Source: Clostridia bacterium
GTDB taxonomy: Bacteria > Bacillota > Clostridia > Oscillospirales > Acutalibacteraceae
Direction of reading: 5' to 3'
Length of the DNA stretch: 64,000 nucleotides
Assembly: GCA_900770255.1 (NCBI GenBank)
Contig: CAAGJN010000027.1
Coordinates: 6,212-70,211, forward strand
The notes beneath the pieces are model-generated. The model saw only the letters and a program-made list of their open reading frames with translations, searched no databases and was not told where the DNA came from. A program made the position numbers and the translations under genes. Of this stretch, positions 1-7,484 are shown piece by piece; position 1 is the stretch's first letter, and each line of letters starts with the position of its first letter.

Positions 1-16
1 ATCGCCAAAAGTTCTG

Positions 17-22
17 TATAAT
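17..22 (+). promoter_or_regulatory. Sigma-A -10 box upstream of the sufCB unit
   Basis: A TATAAT hexamer lies at 17-22. A -35 box at normal spacing would fall outside the window, so only half the promoter is visible. The predicted start of transcription, about 29, coincides with the 5' end of the leader helix described next. Confidence 0.55.
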
Positions 23-28
23 CATCCT

Positions 29-154
29 TGTGCTGTACCAGACAGGGAAATCAGTTTTAGACAACCCTTTTGCTGACGCTCGGCAACGCCGCCGGAGAGC
101 CAAACGGCGTGTCCTCAGCTTATCGGCCGGTTTTCCCCCGTCCGATACGGCACC
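29..154 (+). promoter_or_regulatory. Structured 5' leader RNA, copy A (candidate conserved RNA element)
   Basis: Positions 30-50 can pair with 131-153 in a long terminal helix of about 20 base pairs, with G-U pairs and one bulge. An inner hairpin is closed by GCTGA/TCAGC and CGCCG/CGGCG. A large asymmetric internal loop holds a GTTTT stretch on the 5' side and CGGTTTTCCC on the 3' side. A second RNA with the same plan lies at 55345-55446. The leader ends about 28 nt before the sufC start codon. I do not recognise it as a known riboswitch. The structure was judged by eye. Confidence 0.55.
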
Positions 155-181
155 GCAATCAAATCTGAAAGGAAAAGGAAA

Positions 182-913
182 ATGCTTGAACTGAAAAACG
201 TCTCTTTCTCCGTCGGCGGAGGCGAAGACGAGCTCGAGATCATAGACGATATAAGTCTCAAAGTGCAGGACGGAAAATTCGTTGTCATCACAGGCCCGAA
301 CGGAGGCGGCAAATCAACGCTCGCAAAGCTCATCATGGGCATAGAGCAGCCCACGTCGGGACAGATAATATACAACGGCACCGACATAACGCACATGAGC
401 ATCACCGAGCGCGCGAAGCTCGGCATCGGCTATGCGTTCCAGCAGCCGCCGCGCTTCAAGGGGCTGACCGTGCGCAGGCTTCTGAGCCTCGCCCACGGCA
501 GCGAGCTGCCCGAGGACGAGTGCTGCGCATATCTGACGAGCGTCGGACTCTGCTCGCGCGAATATCTCAACCGCGAGGTCGATGCGTCGCTCTCCGGCGG
601 CGAGGTCAAGCGCGTCGAGATCGCCACGCTCATGGCGAGGAAGGTCGATCTCGCCATATTCGACGAGCCGGAGGCCGGCATAGACCTCTGGAGCTTTGCA
701 ATGCTCGTTGAGAGCTTCCGCTCGATGTGCCAGAACAGGTATGAGACTGTCATCATCATTTCACATCAGGAGCGCATAATGCAGCTCGCAGACGAGATGA
801 TCGTCGTTGAAAAGGGAAAGATTCGCACACGCGGCACAAAGGACGAAGTTCTCCCGCAGCTTCTCGGCGAGCTCGAGGAGAGCTGCGACTTCAACAGAAA
901 GGAGGGCAATTGA
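182..913 (+). CDS. sufC: Fe-S cluster assembly ATPase SufC (SmsC-like)
   Basis: ABC-type ATPase of 243 residues that powers Fe-S cluster assembly on its SufB partner in the cytoplasm. Visible motifs are the Walker A loop GPNGGGKST (38-46), a Q-loop near 87, the signature LSGGEVKR (137-144), Walker B with the catalytic Glu in LAIFDEPEAGID (157-168), and the switch His195. The signature fits SufC better than transport ATPases, and no permease gene lies nearby. The start is set by the purine-rich stretch just upstream. The sufB-like start codon follows the stop by one base, so the two are surely co-transcribed. No sufS, sufU or sufD follows, which matches the two-gene minimal SUF (SMS) arrangement described for anaerobes. 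Confidence 0.9.
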   Translation: MLELKNVSFSVGGGEDELEIIDDISLKVQDGKFVVITGPNGGGKSTLAKLIMGIEQPTSGQIIYNGTDITHMSITERAKLGIGYAFQQPPRFKGLTVRRLLSLAHGSELPEDECCAYLTSVGLCSREYLNREVDASLSGGEVKRVEIATLMARKVDLAIFDEPEAGIDLWSFAMLVESFRSMCQNRYETVIIISHQERIMQLADEMIVVEKGKIRTRGTKDEVLPQLLGELEESCDFNRKEGN

Positions 914-914
914 A

Positions 915-1844
915 ATGGCTTTCTCGCTTGAAGGCACCGATTTATCGCTGCTGCACACCATAGCCGACATGGACGTGCTGCCCAAGGGCGCGCTGAACAT
1001 AAGAAAAAACGGCGAGGGCGTTATAAGACAGTCGAGCGAAAATATCACCATTGAACCAAAGGACGGCAAGCCCGGCATAAATATATACATAAAGCCGTTC
1101 ACAAAGGGCGAGGAGGTACATATCCCCGTCATTCTTACAAAGGCCGGCATCAACGACATGGTTTATAACGACTTCTATATCGGCGAGGGCGCGGACGTTC
1201 TGATAGTCGCGGGCTGCGGGATACACAATTGCGGCGCCGAAAAGACCGAGCACGACGGTATACACCGCTTCTTTATTGGCAAAGATGCGAAAATCAAATA
1301 TGTTGAAAAGCACTACGGCGAGGGCGACGGCACGGGTGAGCGCATATTGAACCCCGTGACCGAGGTCACGATGGAGGAGGGCTCTTACTGCGAGATGGAG
1401 ATGATCCAGCTCGCGGGAGTCGATTCGACCCTGCGCGAGACTGAGGCCTCCCTCGACGCGAACGCCAAAATAGTCATAACCGAACGCCTGCTCACCCACG
1501 GCAGACAGAAGGCTCGCTCGAACATGACGGTCAATCTCAACGGCAAAGGCTCGAGCGCTCAGATAGTCTCGCGCTCGGTCGCAAAGGACTTGTCCGAGCA
1601 GGTGTTCTATCCCCGAGCCGTCGGCAACACGGCCTGCCGCGCCCATGTTCAATGCGACTCGATAATCATGGATCAGGCAAAGATACGCTCGATCCCGGAG
1701 ATCACTGCGAACGACGCCGACGCCCAGATTGTCCACGAGGCAGCGATCGGCAGAATAAACAACGATCAGCTTCTCAAGCTCATGACCTTCGGTCTGACCG
1801 AAGCCGAGGCCGAGGAGGTCATTATAAGCGGATTTCTTAAATAA
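915..1844 (+). CDS. sufB: SufB/SufD-family Fe-S scaffold protein (SmsB-like, short form)
   Basis: Beta-helical scaffold partner of SufC, 309 residues, clearly shorter than standard SufB (about 460-480). The start at 915 has an AGGAGGGC ribosome site about 8 bases upstream; the open frame extends further 5' inside sufC, but that extension overlaps the ATPase and is not needed. Two cysteines in GCGIHNCG (101, 106) are candidate cluster or zinc ligands. The C-terminal RSIPEITANDADAQIVHEAAIGRI segment is the SufBD core, with the conserved HEA(A)IGR region that contacts SufC. The short length and the two-gene operon point to a minimal SUF system. No obvious terminator follows. Confidence 0.88.
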   Translation: MAFSLEGTDLSLLHTIADMDVLPKGALNIRKNGEGVIRQSSENITIEPKDGKPGINIYIKPFTKGEEVHIPVILTKAGINDMVYNDFYIGEGADVLIVAGCGIHNCGAEKTEHDGIHRFFIGKDAKIKYVEKHYGEGDGTGERILNPVTEVTMEEGSYCEMEMIQLAGVDSTLRETEASLDANAKIVITERLLTHGRQKARSNMTVNLNGKGSSAQIVSRSVAKDLSEQVFYPRAVGNTACRAHVQCDSIIMDQAKIRSIPEITANDADAQIVHEAAIGRINNDQLLKLMTFGLTEAEAEEVIISGFLK

Positions 1845-1883
1845 ATAAAATAAAAAATTTTATGCAAAAGGTCGAAAAAGTAT

Positions 1884-1911
1884 TTGCAAATCGTAATATA
1901 TATGTTACAAT
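1884..1911 (+). promoter_or_regulatory. Promoter of the MFS transporter gene
   Basis: TTGCAA (1884-1889), a 16-bp spacer and TACAAT (1906-1911). A second possible -10, TATACT, lies at 1912-1917. About 65 bases of leader precede the start codon. Confidence 0.5.
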
Positions 1912-1977
1912 TATACTGTTTAACAGCGTAGACTGCATATGCACCGCTGCAAACGACAAAATCAGGAGGTACTAAAT

Positions 1978-3519
1978 ATGGAAAAACAAGGAAACCGGTT
2001 TTTCTGTGCCAAGCCTAACGGCAAGTTACACTATCCGCACACTATCCTTACCGGCTTCGGCTTTTTGGCTTCATCCATAGCCTGGGCCATCTACGACCCC
2101 TACATAACCAAGATACTCAACCACCTGCTTAATAACAGCGCTACGGTTACCTCATGGTCGGCAAAGCTCAACGAGGCTTTTCCATCGCTCGCAGAATTTG
2201 CCGCGGCAAACGGTGAGAACGTAACGACGGCCGCCGGCGGCATCACGCTCGTCCCCCTGTTTATCGGTATAATCATGACGTTCGACAATATCTTCGGCGT
2301 CATCTTCCAGCCGACCTTCGGCAAGCTCTCCGACAACACCCATTCACGCTTCGGCAAGCGCCGCCCCTATGTAATCTTCGGCGCGCCGATCTCAGCGCTG
2401 CTGTTCGCTATAATTCCGCTCGTTGCGGTAAACATAGGCTCAATCCCGCTGACGATGTTCTTTATTATCCTCTTTGTTTTCGTCATGTCGCTCTGGAGAG
2501 CCCCGGTCGTCGCCCTCATGCCCGACCTCACCCCCAGCAACATCCGCTCTGAGGGCAACGCAATCATCAACCTCATGGGCGGCATAGGCAGCGCGCTCGG
2601 CCTGTTTGCAGGCACGATCGTCACCGCCATCTACTGCTCGGTGACCGGCATATCCTCAAAATCGTCTGAGTTCAACGAGCTCAACACTTATCCCTACGTC
2701 TTCCTGTTCGGCTCGATAGTCATGGTCATTGGCATGCTCGTCATCCTCTTCTTCGTCAAGGAGCCCGACAGCCGCCTGAAAGTCCAGGGCAAGCTCGAGC
2801 AGAACCAGGCCGCCGACGCAGAGGCTCGCCGCAAGGCTGAAAAGGAAGCCGCAAAGGCGGAAAAAGCTGCGAGAAAGGCCGAGAAGCTCACATCCGGCGA
2901 GAAAAGAAGCCTTGTATTCATGCTCATGGGTCTGTTCTTCCTGTTCTGCGGCACGAACGCCATCACCACCTTCTTTGCTCTGTTTGCTGACGAGATCCTG
3001 CACAAGACCGCGGCTCAGGCCACTATCATGACCACCGCGTTCGCAGCGGCCTCCGCTGTCGCAGCTATCCCCGCAGGCTGGCTCGGCAAGAAGATCGGCC
3101 GCAAGAAGACGATCCTCAGCGGTCTGTTCATTTTCGTTATCGCCTTCGGCGCTTACCTCATTACTGAGATGCTTCACATCAACGCGCTCAGCGGCGCGCT
3201 CATCTGGGTCGCTCTCGTTGTCGGCGGCGCTGCAAACATGTTCATCACCGTCAACACCCTTCCTCTCGTGCTCGAGATCGGCGGCGTAGACAAGGTCGGC
3301 ACCTTCACCGGCTACTATTACACCGCTACGTTCTCAGCTCAGATCGCGACTCCGATACTCTACGGTATCGTCCGTATGTTTACCGGCACCTACATGTCGC
3401 TGTTCTATTATTGCCCGATCGCATTCATCCTCTCCATCATCTGCATCCTGTTCGTCCGCCACGGCGAGGCTATTCCCGACGAAATCGTCGCGAAAGTCAA
3501 GGAAGAGAACGAGGACTGA
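1978..3519 (+). CDS. MFS transporter, sugar-type (SLC45/GPH-like)
   Basis: Integral membrane permease of 513 residues with about 12 predicted transmembrane helices. The loop FGKLSDNTHSRFGKRRPYV (around residues 113-131) is typical of the GPH/SLC45 branch of the major facilitator superfamily, which usually moves sugars or glycosides with cations. A central cytoplasmic loop near residues 265-310 is rich in Lys, Ala and Glu and probably helical. The ATG at 1978 is chosen over an in-frame ATG at 1939 because AGGAGG sits directly upstream. It is monocistronic, with its own promoter and terminator. The substrate cannot be told from the sequence. Confidence 0.82.
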   Translation: MEKQGNRFFCAKPNGKLHYPHTILTGFGFLASSIAWAIYDPYITKILNHLLNNSATVTSWSAKLNEAFPSLAEFAAANGENVTTAAGGITLVPLFIGIIMTFDNIFGVIFQPTFGKLSDNTHSRFGKRRPYVIFGAPISALLFAIIPLVAVNIGSIPLTMFFIILFVFVMSLWRAPVVALMPDLTPSNIRSEGNAIINLMGGIGSALGLFAGTIVTAIYCSVTGISSKSSEFNELNTYPYVFLFGSIVMVIGMLVILFFVKEPDSRLKVQGKLEQNQAADAEARRKAEKEAAKAEKAARKAEKLTSGEKRSLVFMLMGLFFLFCGTNAITTFFALFADEILHKTAAQATIMTTAFAAASAVAAIPAGWLGKKIGRKKTILSGLFIFVIAFGAYLITEMLHINALSGALIWVALVVGGAANMFITVNTLPLVLEIGGVDKVGTFTGYYYTATFSAQIATPILYGIVRMFTGTYMSLFYYCPIAFILSIICILFVRHGEAIPDEIVAKVKEENED

Positions 3520-3534
3520 TAAAACAGATATTCT

Positions 3535-3562
3535 GCACCCCGCCGCACGGCGGGGTGCTTTT
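3535..3562 (+). terminator. Rho-independent terminator after the MFS gene
   Basis: A GC-rich hairpin of ten base pairs (GCACCCCGCC with GGCGGGGTGC, loop GCAC) followed by TTTTG. Confidence 0.85.
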
Positions 3563-3719
3563 GCTGCGGGACAAAGTCAAGCTGTGCCTCGCGGCATTTT
3601 ATATTTTATCTTTTTCTATAAAAATTTTAAAAAAGTTCTTTATTCTGCGGAGTTTCTATTGTATAATAAAATTGTAATATGCGTCCCGCAGCAGGCGGGA
3701 TAAAGAAAGGGTTCTGATT

Positions 3720-4085
3720 ATGGAGAAAAACAAGGTCAAGGTGACCATCTGCAATGCGGATTATATATTGAGCACCGATGAGGACGTAAAATATACACGC
3801 GAGCTCGGCAATGACGTTGATGAGAAAATCAGCAAAATACTCAGAGAAAATCCGCGTATTTCCGTAACTCAGGCGGCTGTGCTTGCGGCCCTCGACTTTG
3901 CTGACGCCGAGAAAAAGGCGAACATCACCGCCGATCACCTGCGCTCGCAGATACAGGAGTATCTCGAGGATTCCGCGAAGGCAAAGATCGACCGCGAGAT
4001 CGCCATGCGCGAGGCAGACAGGCTGACAAAGGAGCTCTCAGCTTACAAAAATAAGGCTCACGCGAAAAACGACCATGAGGAATAA
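3720..4085 (+). CDS. zapA: Cell division protein ZapA
   Basis: Small FtsZ-associated protein of 121 residues, expected to bundle FtsZ filaments at the division ring. The N-terminal KVKVTICNADYIL and the DDVKYTREL-like segment match the ZapA globular domain. The C-terminal half (about 70-115) is a charged coiled coil, as in the family. An AAAGGG ribosome site precedes the ATG. The U32 peptidase gene starts inside its 3' end with an 11-base overlap, suggesting translational coupling. A TATAAT at 3662-3667 and a short CCCGC/GCGGG leader hairpin (3684-3700) lie upstream. Confidence 0.85.
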   Translation: MEKNKVKVTICNADYILSTDEDVKYTRELGNDVDEKISKILRENPRISVTQAAVLAALDFADAEKKANITADHLRSQIQEYLEDSAKAKIDREIAMREADRLTKELSAYKNKAHAKNDHEE

Positions 4086-6129
4086 GACGGAGATTCTCGC
4101 GCCGGCCGGCTCGTTTGACGCGCTGACCGCCGCCGTGCGCTGCGGCGCTGACGCGGTGTATCTGGGCGGCAGGGAGCTCAACGCCCGCCGCAATGCCGCA
4201 AATTTCAGCAGCGAAGAACTTGCGCAGGCCGTAGAATACTGCCACGCCCGCGGAGTCAAAGTATATGTCACGCTCAACACTCTTGTGCGCGACGACGAGA
4301 TGGAAACGGCCCTGAAAGCCGTTGAGTGCGCCTGCGATATCAAAGCAGACGCACTTATTTTACAGGATATCGGGCTCATTTCGCTTGTCTCGAAGGCTGC
4401 GCCCGATATGCCGATGCACGCCTCGACTCAGATGTCGGTACAGACCCTCGACGGAGTAAAAATGCTCGCCGACATGGGCTTTTCACGCGCCGTGCTTCCG
4501 CGCGAACTTTCAAAAAAAGAGATTGAAAAAATAGCCGCAAATTCGCCGATCGAGCTCGAGCTTTTCGTCCACGGTGCGCTCTGCATGTGCCTGTCGGGTC
4601 AATGCCTTTTAAGCGCAGTGCTCGGCTCGCGAAGCGGCAACAGAGGCCTGTGCGCGCAGCCCTGCCGTCTGCCCTTTGCGGCTGCGGGCGGCACCGGCCA
4701 CGATCTGAGCCTCAAGGACTTGTCGCTCGTCAAAGAGCTCCCGGAGCTCGCCGATATAGGCATATCCTCCTTCAAGATCGAGGGGCGCATGAAGCGGCCC
4801 GAGTATGTTGCGGCCGCCGTCACCGCCTGCAGGAAGAGTCTCGCCGGCGAGGACGCGGGCTCATATGAGCGCACGCTCGGCGCTGTGTTTTCGCGCTCCG
4901 GCTTCACCTCCGGCTACTACGACGGAGATCTCGGGCGCGGCATGTTCGGAGTTCGCCGCAAGGAGGACGTCACCGCCGCAAAGGATGTGCTCTCCCCTCT
5001 CGCGGCGCTCTATAACGGAGAACAGCCGCTGATAAAGGCCGACATGTATCTGAGCGCGCATGCTGGTGAACGGGCCGGACTCGCGGTCAAGGCCATGGGA
5101 AAAAGCGTATTTGTCGAATCCGACGAGCCCGTGCAAAGGGCGCAAAACAGGGCTGTTGGCAGCGAAGAGCTCGCAGCCCGCCTGAAAAAATGCGGTTCAA
5201 CTCAGTTTTTTGCGGGCGAAGTTGAAACGGATATCGGCGGCGATATATTTTTGAGCGCCGCTCAGATAAATTCAATGCGCCGAGAGGCTCTGAGCGAGCT
5301 CGGGAAACGCATCACCGAACGCCCGGAGATAAAATTCACTCAGCCCGAGCTGAATGTCAGGCGCCGCCGCGCGCAGAATCGCGGCTTCGTGATAAGAGTT
5401 CATAACATTTCTCAAATTCCACGCGACCTGACCGGAGTCAGGCGCATCGTGCTACCGATGAATGCGCCCGCCGACGTCATAGGCGCGCTCAAGGAGAAGA
5501 AGATACAGCCCGCAGCCGAGGTCCCCGCAGCGATTTTCGGCGGCGACGAGGCAGTTTTCAACGCGCTTATAAGAGCTCACAAAAACGGCGTCTCGCTCGC
5601 GGCTGTCTGCTCGCTTGACGGCGCGGCGATAGCAAAAAAAGCGGGCATGAAGCTCTGCGCTCTGCCCGGAACCAATATATTCAACACATTTTCACTCGAC
5701 AAGTTCGCCTCTCTCGGCTTTACGGACGCGGTGCTCAGCGCGGAATTAAAGCTCGCGCAGTGCGCCGAGCTTGGAGGCAGACTGCCGCGCGGCATCTTTG
5801 CCTACGGCCGACTGCCGCTGATGCAGATGCGCAACTGCCCCGTCAAAAACGGGGCGGCCTGCGCTGAGTGCAAAAAGCACGGCAGGCTCACCGACCGCAT
5901 GGGCGTCGAATTCCCCGTCGAGTGCACACCGTTTGCATCGACGCTTTTAAACAGCGTCCCCGTAGCCGCGAGCGACAAGCTCGATCAGTTCGGATTTGCC
6001 GACTTCTCGCTGCTGTGGTTCACAACGGAGACAAGGGACGAGTGCGAGAGGGTGCTCGACAGCTACCGCCGTGGCGCCGCCCCGCAGGGCGAATTTACGC
6101 GCGGGCTTCTGTACCGCGGAGTGGAATAA
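4075..6129 (+). CDS. Peptidase U32 family protein (collagenase-like/RlhA-like)
   Basis: A 684-residue U32-family protein. The N-terminal half has the family block: EILAPAGS (6-13), DAVYLGG, STQMSVQT, then GALCMCLSGQCLLS and GNRGLCAQPC, with four cysteines that in relatives bind a cluster or metal. The C-terminal part has the DUF3656-type extension and a further Cys-rich stretch (NCPVKNGAACAECKKHG). Family members act in 23S rRNA or tRNA hydroxylation (RlhA, TrhP) or were described as collagenases; rRNA/tRNA modification is more likely than proteolysis. It overlaps zapA by 11 bases and is followed 13 bases later by dut, forming a three-gene operon. Confidence 0.85.
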   Translation: MRNKTEILAPAGSFDALTAAVRCGADAVYLGGRELNARRNAANFSSEELAQAVEYCHARGVKVYVTLNTLVRDDEMETALKAVECACDIKADALILQDIGLISLVSKAAPDMPMHASTQMSVQTLDGVKMLADMGFSRAVLPRELSKKEIEKIAANSPIELELFVHGALCMCLSGQCLLSAVLGSRSGNRGLCAQPCRLPFAAAGGTGHDLSLKDLSLVKELPELADIGISSFKIEGRMKRPEYVAAAVTACRKSLAGEDAGSYERTLGAVFSRSGFTSGYYDGDLGRGMFGVRRKEDVTAAKDVLSPLAALYNGEQPLIKADMYLSAHAGERAGLAVKAMGKSVFVESDEPVQRAQNRAVGSEELAARLKKCGSTQFFAGEVETDIGGDIFLSAAQINSMRREALSELGKRITERPEIKFTQPELNVRRRRAQNRGFVIRVHNISQIPRDLTGVRRIVLPMNAPADVIGALKEKKIQPAAEVPAAIFGGDEAVFNALIRAHKNGVSLAAVCSLDGAAIAKKAGMKLCALPGTNIFNTFSLDKFASLGFTDAVLSAELKLAQCAELGGRLPRGIFAYGRLPLMQMRNCPVKNGAACAECKKHGRLTDRMGVEFPVECTPFASTLLNSVPVAASDKLDQFGFADFSLLWFTTETRDECERVLDSYRRGAAPQGEFTRGLLYRGVE

Positions 6130-6142
6130 AGGAGATAGAGCT

Positions 6143-6583
6143 ATGACAACTCTCAAGATGAAAAAGGTCCGTCCGGACGCGAAGATACCCAAGCGCGCGA
6201 CCCCGGGCAGCGCCGGGCTCGACCTGTGCGCCTGCACGGACGAGCCGACTGTTTTAAAAGCCGGCGAGCGCGCGGTAATCCCGACCGGGATTGCCATCGC
6301 CATAGAAAACAACGAAGCCGCCGCGTTTGTCTATGCACGCAGCGGACTCGGTATAAAACACGGTATTTCACTCTCTAACGGAGTCGGCGTCATTGACAGC
6401 GACTACCGCGGAGAGATATGCGTAGGGCTCATCAACACCTCGCGGGAGGATTACACGATCGAGCCCGGCGAGCGCATCGCGCAGCTCGTGCTCGCTCCGG
6501 TCATCCCGGCTGAGCCGGTCGAGGTCGGGGATCTTGACAAAACCGAGCGCGGCGCGGGCGGCTTCGGATCAACCGGCAGATGA
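6143..6583 (+). CDS. dut: dUTP diphosphatase
   Basis: Trimeric dUTPase of 146 residues that hydrolyses dUTP to dUMP and pyrophosphate, protecting DNA from uracil and feeding dTMP synthesis. All five motifs are present: PGSAGLDL, ARSGLG, GVGVIDSDYRGE, ERIAQLV and the C-terminal arm RGAGGFGSTG that closes over the active site. The start at 6143 has GGAGAT eight bases upstream; longer in-frame starts would run into the U32 gene. The 3' end overlaps the convergent TVP38 gene by 15 bases. Confidence 0.95.
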   Translation: MTTLKMKKVRPDAKIPKRATPGSAGLDLCACTDEPTVLKAGERAVIPTGIAIAIENNEAAAFVYARSGLGIKHGISLSNGVGVIDSDYRGEICVGLINTSREDYTIEPGERIAQLVLAPVIPAEPVEVGDLDKTERGAGGFGSTGR

Positions 6584-7276
6584 GTTGCTCTCAGCCGAGC
6601 CTTTCCGCTTCCTCGACCGAAAGAACTTGATCACCCACCACAGGATGACTATCGGGATACAGCAGACGACAACGAGCACTATCTTATCCATCGGGATATA
6701 GTCATATATGCCGTCGCCGAGGATGGTAAACAGTATCACGCGCGGCATGATGCCGCCGAGAGAGATGAGCATATACTTCCAATATGACATCTTCGTTGCG
6801 CCGAGGAACAGGCTCACAAAATCGATCGGGAAAACGGGAAGCAGGCGCACCAGAAACAGCGCCGAGAGCTTTTTTCCGTCGCCGAGCGCGAGCACCTTGT
6901 CCCCCGCCTTGCTGCCTTTCAGTCGTTTTTCAACATATTCGCCGCCGAGAAAGCGGCCAAGCAGGTAGGTGACGGTCACCTCGAGCGTGATGCCCGCAAA
7001 ATTTATCGCTATTGCCCCGGCAATCGGGAACGCCATGCCGACAGATATATATATCATCGACGCAGGAATTATAAACAGCACCGATTTTATCGCGAAAATT
7101 CCGATTATCACGGCTATCGCGGCGGCGGTACTGCCCGAGCCCTCGACGAGCGCGCGCATGTCTATCTTTGTGAGTCTCTCGTAGTTGACGACGGCCGTGA
7201 CAAACAGCGCGATAGCGACGGCGCAGCGGAGTATCAGCATCAGGATATCCCTGTGTTTTTCAAAGAAAGTTTTCAA
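6569..7276 (-). CDS. TVP38/TMEM64-family (DedA-like) membrane protein
   Basis: Polytopic membrane protein of about 235 residues. The core FLGGEYVEKRLKGSK and VRLLPVFPIDFVSLFLGATKMSYW segment is the signature of the SNARE-associated/VTT domain (TVP38/TMEM64), a family of lipid scramblase- or transporter-like proteins. The open frame extends to an ATG at 7438, but that ATG lies upstream of the best promoter (TTGAAA-17-TATAAT, 7313-7341) and has no ribosome site. A TTG at 7276 has AAGGGG about nine bases upstream and is the better start. The longer reading would be 289 residues with an untypical charged N-terminus. Confidence 0.75.
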   Translation of the reverse strand: MKTFFEKHRDILMLILRCAVAIALFVTAVVNYERLTKIDMRALVEGSGSTAAAIAVIIGIFAIKSVLFIIPASMIYISVGMAFPIAGAIAINFAGITLEVTVTYLLGRFLGGEYVEKRLKGSKAGDKVLALGDGKKLSALFLVRLLPVFPIDFVSLFLGATKMSYWKYMLISLGGIMPRVILFTILGDGIYDYIPMDKIVLVVVCCIPIVILWWVIKFFRSRKRKGSAESNSSAG

Positions 7277-7312
7277 GTTCAGGCCCCTTAACTTAAATAA
7301 TAAATTTATATT

Positions 7313-7341
7313 ATTATATCCTGAAAAGGCGAAATTTTCAA
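7313..7341 (-). promoter_or_regulatory. Promoter of the TVP38-family gene
   Basis: Read on the minus strand: TTGAAA (7341-7336), 17 bases, TATAAT (7318-7313). It lies inside the longest open frame and so helps decide the start codon at 7276. Confidence 0.7.
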
Positions 7342-7484
7342 CCGATGGAAATATATTTCCGAATTTTATGAACAAATCGAAAACTTTATACACTTTTTGA
7401 CCTTTTTTTCTTTTTAATCTGGATTTTATTAAATTCATGTGATAAACTTTATAGTCGTATCAACTACCGAAAGGAGCATTTGTC

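Noticed and set aside
29..154. The structured leaders A and B as 6S RNA or bacterial SRP RNA.
   Set aside because: Both are shorter than known 6S RNAs and sit in mRNA leaders; the conserved SRP core loop sequences are absent. Kept as an unknown element instead.
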